Assembly: GCA_023432655.1 (NCBI GenBank)
Contig: JAEYUK010000110.1
Coordinates: forward strand, 1-5,384
DNA: 5,384 nt
Direction of reading: 5' to 3'
From: Pseudomonadota bacterium
GTDB taxonomy: Bacteria > Bdellovibrionota > Bacteriovoracia > Bacteriovoracales > Bacteriovoracaceae
The notes below the pieces were generated by a model. It saw only the letters and a list, made by a program, of their open reading frames with translations, was not told where the DNA came from and searched no databases. This document shows positions 1 to 5,384 of the stretch, in pieces (position 1 is the first letter of the stretch; the number at the start of each line of letters is the position of its first letter). The position numbers were made by a program, and so were the translations under genes.

Positions 1-344
1 GTCAGATACAACGGCAAATGGCCCAAAAACGAATGCTCAACGATGTAAAATCGGCCGACGTAATTGTTACAAATCCGACACATATTAGTGTAGCATTGAA
101 GTATGATGGACAAACGATGGTGGCACCGGCGGTAATGGCAAAAGGTGCCGATCATTTGGCGCTTCGAATCCGTGAGATTGCGAAGGAGAATGATATACCC
201 ATTGTGGAAAACATTATGCTCGCCCGGACCTTATATAAGACAGTCAAAGTGGGGCATGGAGTTCCACGAACGTTGTATAAAGCGGTGGCAGAGATACTAA
301 GCTTTGTTTACAAATTGAAGCGTAAACAAAAAGCTTTAAAATAG
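1..344 (+). CDS. flhB: Flagellar export switch protein FlhB, C-terminal part (5' truncated)
   Basis: FlhB is a membrane protein of the flagellar type III export apparatus whose cytoplasmic domain switches secretion from rod/hook to filament substrates. Only the cytoplasmic C-terminal domain is visible. The frame is open from base 3, with 113 codons up to the TAG at 342-344, so the true start lies upstream; the ATG at 18 is an internal Met in the conserved RQIQRQMAQKRM helix. The diagnostic autocleavage motif NPTH is encoded at 72-83, where the family cleaves between Asn and Pro, preceded by ADVIVT and followed by HISVALKYD as in typical FlhB/YscU proteins. The later block around IPIVENIMLARTLYK is also conserved. 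The tail ends in a basic stretch (KLKRKQKALK) without a long extension. flhA follows 40 nt downstream, probably in the same transcript. The NPTH motif and the neighbour flhA make a non-flagellar YscU homologue unlikely. Confidence 0.96.
   Translation, partial: QIQRQMAQKRMLNDVKSADVIVTNPTHISVALKYDGQTMVAPAVMAKGADHLALRIREIAKENDIPIVENIMLARTLYKTVKVGHGVPRTLYKAVAEILSFVYKLKRKQKALK
299..336 (+). repeat. Inverted repeat at the 3' end of flhB
   Basis: A perfect 9-bp inverted repeat, TTTGTTTAC (303-311) and GTAAACAAA (322-330), encloses a 10-nt loop. AAGC (299-302) and GCTT (333-336) can extend the stem beyond a 2-nt bulge. It lies inside the last codons of flhB. The stem is AT-rich and only a short TTTT (345-348) follows after the stop codon, so it is a weak candidate for an attenuator or RNA-stability element rather than a convincing terminator. 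Confidence 0.4.
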
Positions 345-351
345 TTTTACA

Positions 352-364
352 GCTCAGGATGAGC
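352..364 (+). promoter_or_regulatory. Small GGA-tipped hairpin in the flhA leader (possible CsrA-type site)
   Basis: GCTCA (352-356) and TGAGC (360-364) form a perfect 5-bp stem with GGA at the tip. The exposed core is CAGGATG. A second GGA lies in the flhA Shine-Dalgarno (376-378), 19 nt downstream. A GGA in a hairpin apex plus a GGA in the SD is the usual arrangement for CsrA/RsmA repression. The stem is short and could be chance on its own; the similar hairpin before flhG raises the probability. Function is inferred. Confidence 0.35.
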
Positions 365-373
365 GGCTCTTTT

Positions 374-380
374 GAGGAGA
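374..380 (+). promoter_or_regulatory. Ribosome binding site of flhA
   Basis: GAGGAG (374-379) lies 5 nt before the ATG at 385. It supports that start codon, and its GGA could be masked by an RNA-binding protein acting on the upstream hairpin. Confidence 0.8.
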
Positions 381-384
381 TACC

Positions 385-2460
385 ATGGACAGGTTTTTTG
401 AAAAGCTAAAAGTCTTTTCTCAAAATTCAGAACTAGCACTGGCCTTCGGATTAATTATCATCTTAGGTGTGATGGTTGTTCCGTTGCCTCCAGTTATCCT
501 GGATTTGTTTCTTGCCTTCTCGATAGCCATTTCCATTGGCATTCTTTTAATGTCCATTTACGCCAGAAAGCCTCTGGATTTTTCTACTTTCCCTTCTGTC
601 CTTTTGATCACGACTCTCTTGAGATTATCTTTGAACGTGGCTTCTACTCGTAACATTCTTCTTAATGGAGCGACCGAGGGAACGAAGGCTGCTGGTCATA
701 TTATTGAAGCCTTTGGGGAGTTCGTCGTTGGCGGTAACTTCGCAGTCGGTATCATCATTTTCATGATCCTGGTGGTGATTAACTTTATCGTTATCACTAA
801 AGGTGCTGGACGAGTTGCTGAAGTAAGTGCTCGCTTCACCTTGGATGCAATGCCTGGTAAGCAGATGGCGATTGATGCTGATTTAAATGCTGGACTGATT
901 GATGACAAAGAGGCCAAACGCCGTCGTGCTGAGGTCGCTCAAGAAGCAGATTTCTATGGATCGATGGATGGTGCTTCGAAGTTCGTTCGCGGAGACGCCA
1001 TTGCGGGGATTTTAATTACCGTTATCAATATTATTGGTGGAATCATCATTGGAGTTGCTCAGCAAGATATGTCTTTTGGAGATGCTTCCCGAACTTTCAC
1101 CTTATTAACTGTGGGTGATGGTCTTATCGCCCAGATTCCTGCCCTGATTATCTCAACTGCGGCCGGTATTATTACTACCCGTAATACGAGTTCAGATGCT
1201 CTGGGTGAACAGGTTAATAAAGAGTTTGGTGCTCATCCTAAAGCTTTTTATATTACGGCGGGCGCCATTGCTGTTTTCGGTTTGATCCCAGGATTTCCTG
1301 GCCTTCCTTTTATGATGATCGGCGGTTTGATTGCCTTTACCGGTTTTAAAATCGAGAAGAATAAAGAGCACGCCAAGGCCCAGGAAGTTTCGAATGCTGT
1401 TAATGAAACTAAAGCGAAAGTGGAAACGCTGGAGTCTCTGCTCCCCGTGGAGCTGGTGCAGTTAGAAGTTGGTTATGGAATTGTCAGTATTGTCGATGCT
1501 GAACAGAATGGAGACCTTCTGGAGCGCATCTCTCATATCCGTAAACAGTTCGCCTTGGATTGGGGGATCATCCTGCCTTCGGTCCGTATTAAAGATAACC
1601 TTGAACTTAAGCCAGGTGGATATTCCATCAAGCTTAAAGGTCTGGAGATCGCTAAGGGCGAACTTATGCCAGATCATATGATGGCGATGGACCCAGGAAC
1701 CGTGATTGAGCAGATGGAAGGGATTGAAACTAAAGAGCCAGTCTTTGGACTTCCGGCCATCTGGATCACTGATGATCGTAAAGATGAAGCCCAATACAAT
1801 GGTTATACCGTCGTTGACCTGTCAACGATTGTGGCCACTCATTTAACGGAAGTACTTAAGGCCCATCTCTCTGAACTCTTTGGTCGTCAGGAACTGGTCA
1901 ATGTTCTGGAGAATTTTAAAGAGAATAATCCAAAGATTGTTTCCGATCTGGTGCCAGACATTATGCCGCTTGGTACTGTGCTTAAGGTTCTTCAGAGTCT
2001 CCTGCGTGAAGGAGTTTCTGTCAGAGATTTACGTACAATTCTTGAAACTCTTGCCGAATTTGGACCTTCTTCAAAAGATCCGGAAGCGCTTACTGAATAT
2101 GTTCGTCAGGCCCTCTATAGGACCATTACTGAGAAGATCAAAGGCTCTCAGGGTGATGTCCCTCTCTTTACTCTTGACCGCAGTCTTGAGGAAGCAGTGG
2201 CCCGCTCCATTATTCACACTGACCATGGTTCACAATTAAATCTAGATCCGAAAGTAACTCAGACTATCCTGGCCTCTCTCAATGAGAAGATTGAAGAAGC
2301 AACTTCCCAAGGGGAGAAGATGGTTGTTCTTTGTTCACCGGTGATCCGCCGTCATTTCAAGAGGTTGACTGAAAAATTCATTCCCAACATGATAGTGGTA
2401 AGCCATAATGAACTAAGTCCAGAAGTTAACATCAGATCTCTCGGTACCGTGAGGTTATAA
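385..2460 (+). CDS. flhA: Flagellar export gate protein FlhA
   Basis: FlhA forms the nonameric export gate of the flagellar type III secretion system. Its membrane part takes part in proton-driven export and its cytoplasmic ring docks chaperone-substrate complexes. The 691-residue length is normal for the family. About eight hydrophobic segments fall near residues 16-34, 37-59, 69-88, 113-137, 204-224, 240-263, 287-303 and 305-322. Between the fourth and fifth lies the highly conserved FHIPEP cytoplasmic loop (about 138-203), with ARFTLDAMPGKQMAIDADL and KRRRAEV. RLSLNVASTR (80-89) matches the family signature region. Asp204 in FVRGDAIAGI corresponds to the functionally important Asp208 of Salmonella FlhA. 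A linker (about 323-355) leads to the cytoplasmic domain (about 356-691). The start is supported by GAGGAG 5 nt upstream. flhF begins 3 nt after the stop, implying one transcript and probably coupled translation. The flhF/flhG/fliA context makes it flagellar rather than an injectisome homologue. Confidence 0.98.
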   Translation: MDRFFEKLKVFSQNSELALAFGLIIILGVMVVPLPPVILDLFLAFSIAISIGILLMSIYARKPLDFSTFPSVLLITTLLRLSLNVASTRNILLNGATEGTKAAGHIIEAFGEFVVGGNFAVGIIIFMILVVINFIVITKGAGRVAEVSARFTLDAMPGKQMAIDADLNAGLIDDKEAKRRRAEVAQEADFYGSMDGASKFVRGDAIAGILITVINIIGGIIIGVAQQDMSFGDASRTFTLLTVGDGLIAQIPALIISTAAGIITTRNTSSDALGEQVNKEFGAHPKAFYITAGAIAVFGLIPGFPGLPFMMIGGLIAFTGFKIEKNKEHAKAQEVSNAVNETKAKVETLESLLPVELVQLEVGYGIVSIVDAEQNGDLLERISHIRKQFALDWGIILPSVRIKDNLELKPGGYSIKLKGLEIAKGELMPDHMMAMDPGTVIEQMEGIETKEPVFGLPAIWITDDRKDEAQYNGYTVVDLSTIVATHLTEVLKAHLSELFGRQELVNVLENFKENNPKIVSDLVPDIMPLGTVLKVLQSLLREGVSVRDLRTILETLAEFGPSSKDPEALTEYVRQALYRTITEKIKGSQGDVPLFTLDRSLEEAVARSIIHTDHGSQLNLDPKVTQTILASLNEKIEEATSQGEKMVVLCSPVIRRHFKRLTEKFIPNMIVVSHNELSPEVNIRSLGTVRL
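2451..2454 (+). promoter_or_regulatory. Ribosome binding site of flhF inside the flhA 3' end
   Basis: GAGG lies within the last codons of flhA, 9 nt before the flhF ATG at 2464. The site is short and lies in translated sequence, so flhF translation probably depends on ribosomes finishing flhA. Confidence 0.55.
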
Positions 2461-2463
2461 AGA

Positions 2464-4008
2464 ATGTTCGTCAAGAAGTTCGAAGCTGATACATTGGAAG
2501 AAGCGCTTAAAGCAGTAAAACTTGAGCTGGGCCCTGATGCGATTATTTTAAAAACAATTACCAATAATGGTCTTAAAGGTGCGTTTAAGAAAAAGCGCAT
2601 CGAGATCACAGCGGCCATCTCAGAGAGAAGCTTTGAGAAGAAGGCAAAGGTGGATAAAGTTTTGAACAGCGAACAAAAAGAAGCTTTTTACCAAAAGCCT
2701 GCTTCTACCATCAAAGAGTCCATCCAGAAATACAATAGTCATGATACCTCGTCGGGAGGAGGCTACGGCAGCATGGGACTCAACCGTGTGGTTAATACCA
2801 TTGCCAAAGGGTCTGCGGGACTCGCTGATATGACGACGAAGACTTCATCGCTCATTAAAAATACACTCGATGATTTTTTAACAGAAGAAGACGAAGGATT
2901 TGATATCGATTCAGCGGATGAAACACCGGCCCCTGCTCCTCGCAATACGAATCGCGGGAAGTATGCTGAACCACCTCATGAAGAAGTTCGTGAGATGAGA
3001 GAACCACGTCGTCCCAGAACGGTTGTAGAAGACTCGGTTGATGTTGGTAGAAATCAAACTCGAGAGACTACACCAGCTGCAGGTCCTGCTTCGGCCATGG
3101 GAATGGTGAGCCGTGAAGCTTACAACGAACTTAAGCAGGAACTCAGAACAACTCAAAATAAAATGGAGCTTTTGGAACAAAAGATCCTGGAACTTTCTCA
3201 GAACTACCAGTTTAATCAAAAACATTTGAATGAGGCGAAAGGCATTTTTCAGCTTCGTACGACACTGAAAACTTTAGATGTAGATGAGTCTCACATTCTG
3301 GAACTGATAAAAAAAGCTAACTATGAACTTTCTAAAGATGATTTAGAAAATCCAGACATCGTTTTTGAGTTTGCTCTTCAAGAGATGGCAAGTTCCATTA
3401 ATACCGGTATCCCTTTGTTCGCTAAAATTGAAAATGGCGATCCGGTGATCACTGTTTTGGTTTCTGAAGCGGCTTCTGGACAAAGTACAATGGGTACAAA
3501 GATTGCAGTATTAAAAAAAGATGTCGTCTTAGTTCAGTACTCGCAAGATGCTCAAAATAACGCCTCCACAGATTTTGCTGCCCAGGTGTTTGGAATCAAG
3601 GTTGAAAAGGTTCAAAACTTTTCCGAAGTCATAGGCATTTGTCGTAAAGCTACGGAAGCGGGAAAATCTGTCCTGGTAGATATCCGGCTAGGGAACAGGT
3701 TTTCTGATGAAACAAAAAAATTCATTGAGACGCTCAAACGTGGTTTCCATCATGTAGAGGTTTTATGCACGCTTTCAGCGATTCACTCTGAAATTTATAA
3801 TCGAAAAATAATTGCCCGATACAAGGACATTGTAGATGGTGTTATCATTTCACATGTGGATCTTTGTATGAACTTTGGAGCACTCTTCAATGTTCACAAG
3901 GCCCACAACAAGCTTCCTCTCAAATTTTTCGGAACAGGACCAGTGGTGCCGGATGATATTGAAGGAGCAACAGCTGAAAGATTGATGTCAGGTCTATTTC
4001 AGTTTTAA
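2464..4008 (+). CDS. flhF: FlhF-family flagellar placement protein with degenerate GTPase motifs
   Basis: FlhF is an SRP-type GTPase that recruits early flagellar parts to the cell pole. Three things support the family: the N-terminus (MFVKKFEADTLEEALKAVK, then LGPDAIIL), the C-terminus (VDGVII, FGALFN, VPDDIEGATAERL), and the position between flhA and flhG. Residues about 55-215 form a low-complexity linker with a Gly-rich patch (97-103), acidic stretch (141-149), Ala-Pro run (155-159) and Arg-rich segment (175-185). About 216-260 looks like a coiled coil. The NG-like region spans about 260-514. Its nucleotide-binding motifs are lost. At the P-loop, S334-EAASGQST replaces GPTGVGKTT, with Gln340 in place of the Lys. 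DTYR is replaced around residues 360-363, DTAG reads DIRL (406-409) and TKLD reads SHVD (463-466). The frame is uninterrupted, with hydrophobic strands preserved, so this looks like a selected pseudo-GTPase rather than a decaying gene. At 514 residues it is longer than many FlhF proteins. Family assignment is strong; loss of GTP binding is inferred from motifs. Confidence 0.9.
   Translation: MFVKKFEADTLEEALKAVKLELGPDAIILKTITNNGLKGAFKKKRIEITAAISERSFEKKAKVDKVLNSEQKEAFYQKPASTIKESIQKYNSHDTSSGGGYGSMGLNRVVNTIAKGSAGLADMTTKTSSLIKNTLDDFLTEEDEGFDIDSADETPAPAPRNTNRGKYAEPPHEEVREMREPRRPRTVVEDSVDVGRNQTRETTPAAGPASAMGMVSREAYNELKQELRTTQNKMELLEQKILELSQNYQFNQKHLNEAKGIFQLRTTLKTLDVDESHILELIKKANYELSKDDLENPDIVFEFALQEMASSINTGIPLFAKIENGDPVITVLVSEAASGQSTMGTKIAVLKKDVVLVQYSQDAQNNASTDFAAQVFGIKVEKVQNFSEVIGICRKATEAGKSVLVDIRLGNRFSDETKKFIETLKRGFHHVEVLCTLSAIHSEIYNRKIIARYKDIVDGVIISHVDLCMNFGALFNVHKAHNKLPLKFFGTGPVVPDDIEGATAERLMSGLFQF
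3463..3489 (+). other. Degenerate P-loop (G1) of FlhF
   Basis: Codons 334-342 read S-E-A-A-S-G-Q-S-T where FlhF and other SRP GTPases have G-P-T-G-V-G-K-T-T. The flanks align on both sides: VLV before it, and MGTKIA after it against TIAKLA. The catalytic Lys is replaced by Gln (CAA at 3481-3483) and the first and fourth positions have lost Gly. The rest of the nucleotide pocket is also altered, so this is not a single sequencing error. Confidence 0.75.
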
Positions 4009-4033
4009 ATTTTTTTAAGCTCTAGTTCTCAAA

Positions 4034-4056
4034 CTACCAGACAGGATGTCAGGTAG
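4034..4056 (+). promoter_or_regulatory. Hairpin with GGA apex in the flhG leader (possible CsrA-type site)
   Basis: CTACC (4034-4038) pairs with GGTAG (4052-4056) and GACA (4040-4043) with TGTC (4047-4050). One A-A mismatch (4039/4051) separates the two helices, and the loop is GGA (4044-4046). The apex ACAGGATGT resembles the CsrA/RsmA binding consensus, in which GGA is presented in a loop. The flhG Shine-Dalgarno begins 8 nt after the stem and contains further GGA triplets (4066-4068, 4070-4072), about 22-26 nt from the loop GGA. No T-run follows, so it is not an intrinsic terminator. The hairpin is clear; the binding protein is inferred. Confidence 0.5.
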
Positions 4057-4064
4057 AGCGATCC

Positions 4065-4071
4065 AGGAGGG
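4065..4071 (+). promoter_or_regulatory. Strong ribosome binding site of flhG
   Basis: AGGAGGG is a near-perfect Shine-Dalgarno, but it is only 3 nt from the ATG at 4074 (counted from AGGAGG), which is tight. No in-frame alternative start was found close downstream, so this start is kept. The overlapping GGA triplets make it a plausible second contact for a CsrA-like repressor. Confidence 0.8.
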
Positions 4072-4073
4072 AT

Positions 4074-4952
4074 ATGCACAAGACCAGCGAGTGGTTACAG
4101 TCGTTCAGCACTCACAGCAAATCTTTGAAGAATTCAGATTTACGACGGGCCAGTGATTTTGCTTGCACCAAGGTATCTATCACTGGTGGGAAGGGTGGAG
4201 TAGGAAAGACCTCTATCGCTCTTAAAATGGCCCAGGAACTCGCCATTACCGGTCACCGTACACTCTTAATCGATTGCGATTCAAATCTTTCAAATACGGC
4301 GATTAAACTCGGCCTGCCTCTGGATAATAAATTTGAAAAAGTTCTTTCAGGTGAAGCTTCTTTGCAGGAATGTATTATCCAGCGAGGAAACTTTCATCTA
4401 CTTCCCGCCTGCAATGGCTCGGTAGAAGTTTTCGAGTCAAAACTTAACTTTGATGAAATCATCATCGATATCATCACTTCTCATGAACATGAGTACGATT
4501 ACATTATTCTGGACTGCCCGGCCGGAGCAGGACGAGAAATTCTCACTCTAAATGCTTATTGTGATCACCGCTGGATCGTGGTGACGCCGGATAAATCTTC
4601 CATCACTGACTCCTACTCAATGGTTAAACTCCTTTCCCAGCGGTTTGGAATCAAAGATAACCATTTATTGGTCAACATGTACCAGTCAGAAAAACAGTTC
4701 CAGAAAGTGGTGCTTACCCTGAGTGAAACGATCGAGAATTTCCTCGGTGCCCGCACCAATATCCTGGGCGGAATCCCTAAACTCGATGTTTCCTCCGAAG
4801 GATTTGATACTTTTTTCCTATCTGAAAACAAAAATGAGTTTCATCGCAACTTCGTTAAACTTTTATATGGATTCACCGAAAAAGTGGGTGGACCACTGAA
4901 TGTTCCCCAACAGGGCACACAACAGTTGGCCTATGAACACGATGTTCACTAA
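4074..4952 (+). CDS. flhG: Flagellar number regulator FlhG (FleN/YlxH), MinD/ParA-type ATPase
   Basis: FlhG is a MinD-like ATPase that limits flagellar number, acting on FlhF and on assembly of the basal-body C-ring. The ATPase motifs are intact. The deviant Walker A is KGGVGKTS (residues 40-47, with signature Lys40 and Lys45). The Walker A' Asp pair is in LLIDCDSNLSN (Asp67, Asp69), and Walker B is in DYIILDCPAG (Asp147). VVTPDKSSITDSYSMVK (169-185) is the characteristic FleN/FlhG block. GGIPKLDVSSEGF (232-244) and the following segment (about 254-270, EFHRNFVKLLYGFTEK) may form the C-terminal membrane-targeting helix seen in this family. The 292-residue length is normal. Two departures stand out: the Walker A' reads DCDSNLSN rather than the usual DADLGLAN, and the N-terminal extension (1-33) lacks the DQAxxLR FlhF-activating motif. 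It sits 65 nt after flhF and 24 nt before fliA. Identity is secure over ParA or MinD because of the neighbours. Confidence 0.94.
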   Translation: MHKTSEWLQSFSTHSKSLKNSDLRRASDFACTKVSITGGKGGVGKTSIALKMAQELAITGHRTLLIDCDSNLSNTAIKLGLPLDNKFEKVLSGEASLQECIIQRGNFHLLPACNGSVEVFESKLNFDEIIIDIITSHEHEYDYIILDCPAGAGREILTLNAYCDHRWIVVTPDKSSITDSYSMVKLLSQRFGIKDNHLLVNMYQSEKQFQKVVLTLSETIENFLGARTNILGGIPKLDVSSEGFDTFFLSENKNEFHRNFVKLLYGFTEKVGGPLNVPQQGTQQLAYEHDVH

Positions 4953-4962
4953 ACGGAAAGCT

Positions 4963-4968
4963 AAGGAG
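4963..4968 (+). promoter_or_regulatory. Ribosome binding site of fliA
   Basis: AAGGAG lies 8 nt before the ATG at 4977 and fixes the fliA start. An additional ACGGA lies just upstream (4953-4957), without a clear hairpin. Confidence 0.8.
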
Positions 4969-4976
4969 AGCCCTCA

Positions 4977-5384
4977 ATGTCATCACTCACGGCCAAACTA
5001 AAAAATTTAAAAGATTATCGCTCTACGGTTGATCCGAAAGTAAAAGATGAAATCATTCTGGAGTACGCTCCGCTCGTGCGCTATATCGCTCAGAAGATTG
5101 CTTCGCGTCTGCCGCCGAATATTGAACTCGATGACATGATTTCATGCGGAGTCATTGGACTCATGGACGCTATCGAAAAGTTCGATCCATCTCGCGATAA
5201 TAAATTTAAAACATATGCTGAATTCCGTATTCGTGGGGCGATCCTCGATGAACTTCGCTCTCAAGACTGGGTTCCTCGCTCTGTTCGTGAAAAAGCCAAA
5301 ATTGTAGAGAAGGCCTACGCCAAGCTTGAAAAAGATTTCGGCCGTCCGGCAACTGATGAAGAGATGTGTGAGCATCTTCAATGT
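4977..5384 (+). CDS. fliA: Flagellar sigma factor FliA (sigma-28), N-terminal part (3' truncated)
   Basis: FliA is the alternative sigma factor of the FliA/WhiG group that directs RNA polymerase to late flagellar promoters. The first 136 codons are visible and remain open to the window edge. Residues 27-46 (ILEYAPLVRYIAQKIASRLP) correspond to region 2.1. Residues 51-105 (LDDMISCGVIGLMDAIEKFD, then KFKTYAEFRIRGAILDELRSQDWVPRSVRE) are the core-binding and -10 recognition regions 2.2-2.4, with the RIRGAILDELR...DWVPR block diagnostic of this group. Residues 110-134 (YAKLEKDFGRPATDEEM) begin region 3. Region 4, for -35 recognition, lies beyond the window. The start is supported by AAGGAG 8 nt upstream and by the alignment of region 2. 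The gene follows flhG by 24 nt, a spacing typical of co-transcription. An anti-sigma partner (FlgM) is not visible here. Confidence 0.96.
   Translation, partial: MSSLTAKLKNLKDYRSTVDPKVKDEIILEYAPLVRYIAQKIASRLPPNIELDDMISCGVIGLMDAIEKFDPSRDNKFKTYAEFRIRGAILDELRSQDWVPRSVREKAKIVEKAYAKLEKDFGRPATDEEMCEHLQC

Noticed and set aside
1462..1794. Antisense open frame of 110 codons within flhA (and similar short open frames on either strand inside flhA, flhF, flhG and fliA)
   Set aside because: These overlap strongly conserved coding sequence, show no recognisable protein family features, and are expected shadows of long genes.
2442..2449. Palindrome CGGTACCG just before the flhF start
   Set aside because: It has no loop to form a hairpin, lies within conserved flhA coding sequence, and is short enough to be chance.
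3481..3483. Single-base error explaining the FlhF P-loop Lys to Gln change (CAA versus AAA)
   Set aside because: One error could explain this residue but not the loss of the P-loop glycines and of DTYR, DTAG and TKLD elsewhere in the same frame.
3972..4016. Possible intrinsic terminator at the end of flhF: AGCTGAAA / TTTCAGTTTT stem followed by a T7 run
   Set aside because: The stem is AT-rich with a G-U pair and a loop of about 17 nt, and the T7 run begins several nt past the stem. Closely spaced same-strand flagellar genes follow. At best a weak attenuator.
4009..4073. Separate sigma-28 or sigma-70 promoter for flhG in the 65-nt gap
   Set aside because: No convincing -35/-10 pair or GCCGATAA-like sigma-28 element is visible; the gap is explained by the hairpin and the ribosome binding site.

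Overview
This window is a run of flagellar genes, all on the + strand: the 3' end of flhB, complete flhA, flhF and flhG, and the 5' part of fliA. The order flhB-flhA-flhF-flhG-fliA is typical of bacteria with polar flagella, where FlhF and FlhG set flagellar position and number. The moderate GC content and the protein sequences suggest a Gram-negative of the former deltaproteobacterial type. My best guess is a Bdellovibrionota predator-type organism (Bacteriovorax/Peredibacter-like), but this rests on general resemblance only and no search was run.

Layout: 1-344 is the FlhB C-terminal domain with the NPTH self-cleavage site; 345-384 is a short gap with a small hairpin and the flhA ribosome binding site; 385-2460 is flhA; 2464-4008 is flhF, starting 3 nt after the flhA stop; 4009-4073 is a 65-nt gap with a clear hairpin and a strong ribosome binding site; 4074-4952 is flhG; 4977 to the window end is fliA (sigma-28), cut after 136 codons. 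No gene-free stretch exceeds 65 nt. I see no RNA gene, mobile element, CRISPR array or convincing independent promoter.

How the genes work together: FlhB and FlhA belong to the export gate of the flagellar type III secretion apparatus (substrate switching and chaperone-substrate docking). FlhF normally recruits the first basal-body parts to the pole as an SRP-type GTPase, FlhG is the MinD-type ATPase that limits flagellar number and stimulates FlhF, and FliA transcribes late flagellar genes.

The main oddity is that this FlhF keeps the family N-terminus and the C-terminal fold signature but has lost essentially every recognisable nucleotide-binding motif (P-loop Lys to Gln, DTAG to DIRL, TKLD to SHVD). 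It looks like a pseudo-GTPase in an otherwise intact reading frame. FlhG keeps its own ATPase motifs but lacks the usual N-terminal DQAxxLR FlhF-activating motif, as expected if its partner no longer hydrolyses GTP. A second signal is that both real intergenic gaps (before flhA and before flhG) carry a small hairpin presenting CAGGATG with GGA at the tip, about 20 nt upstream of a GGA-containing Shine-Dalgarno. This geometry resembles CsrA/RsmA translational control.
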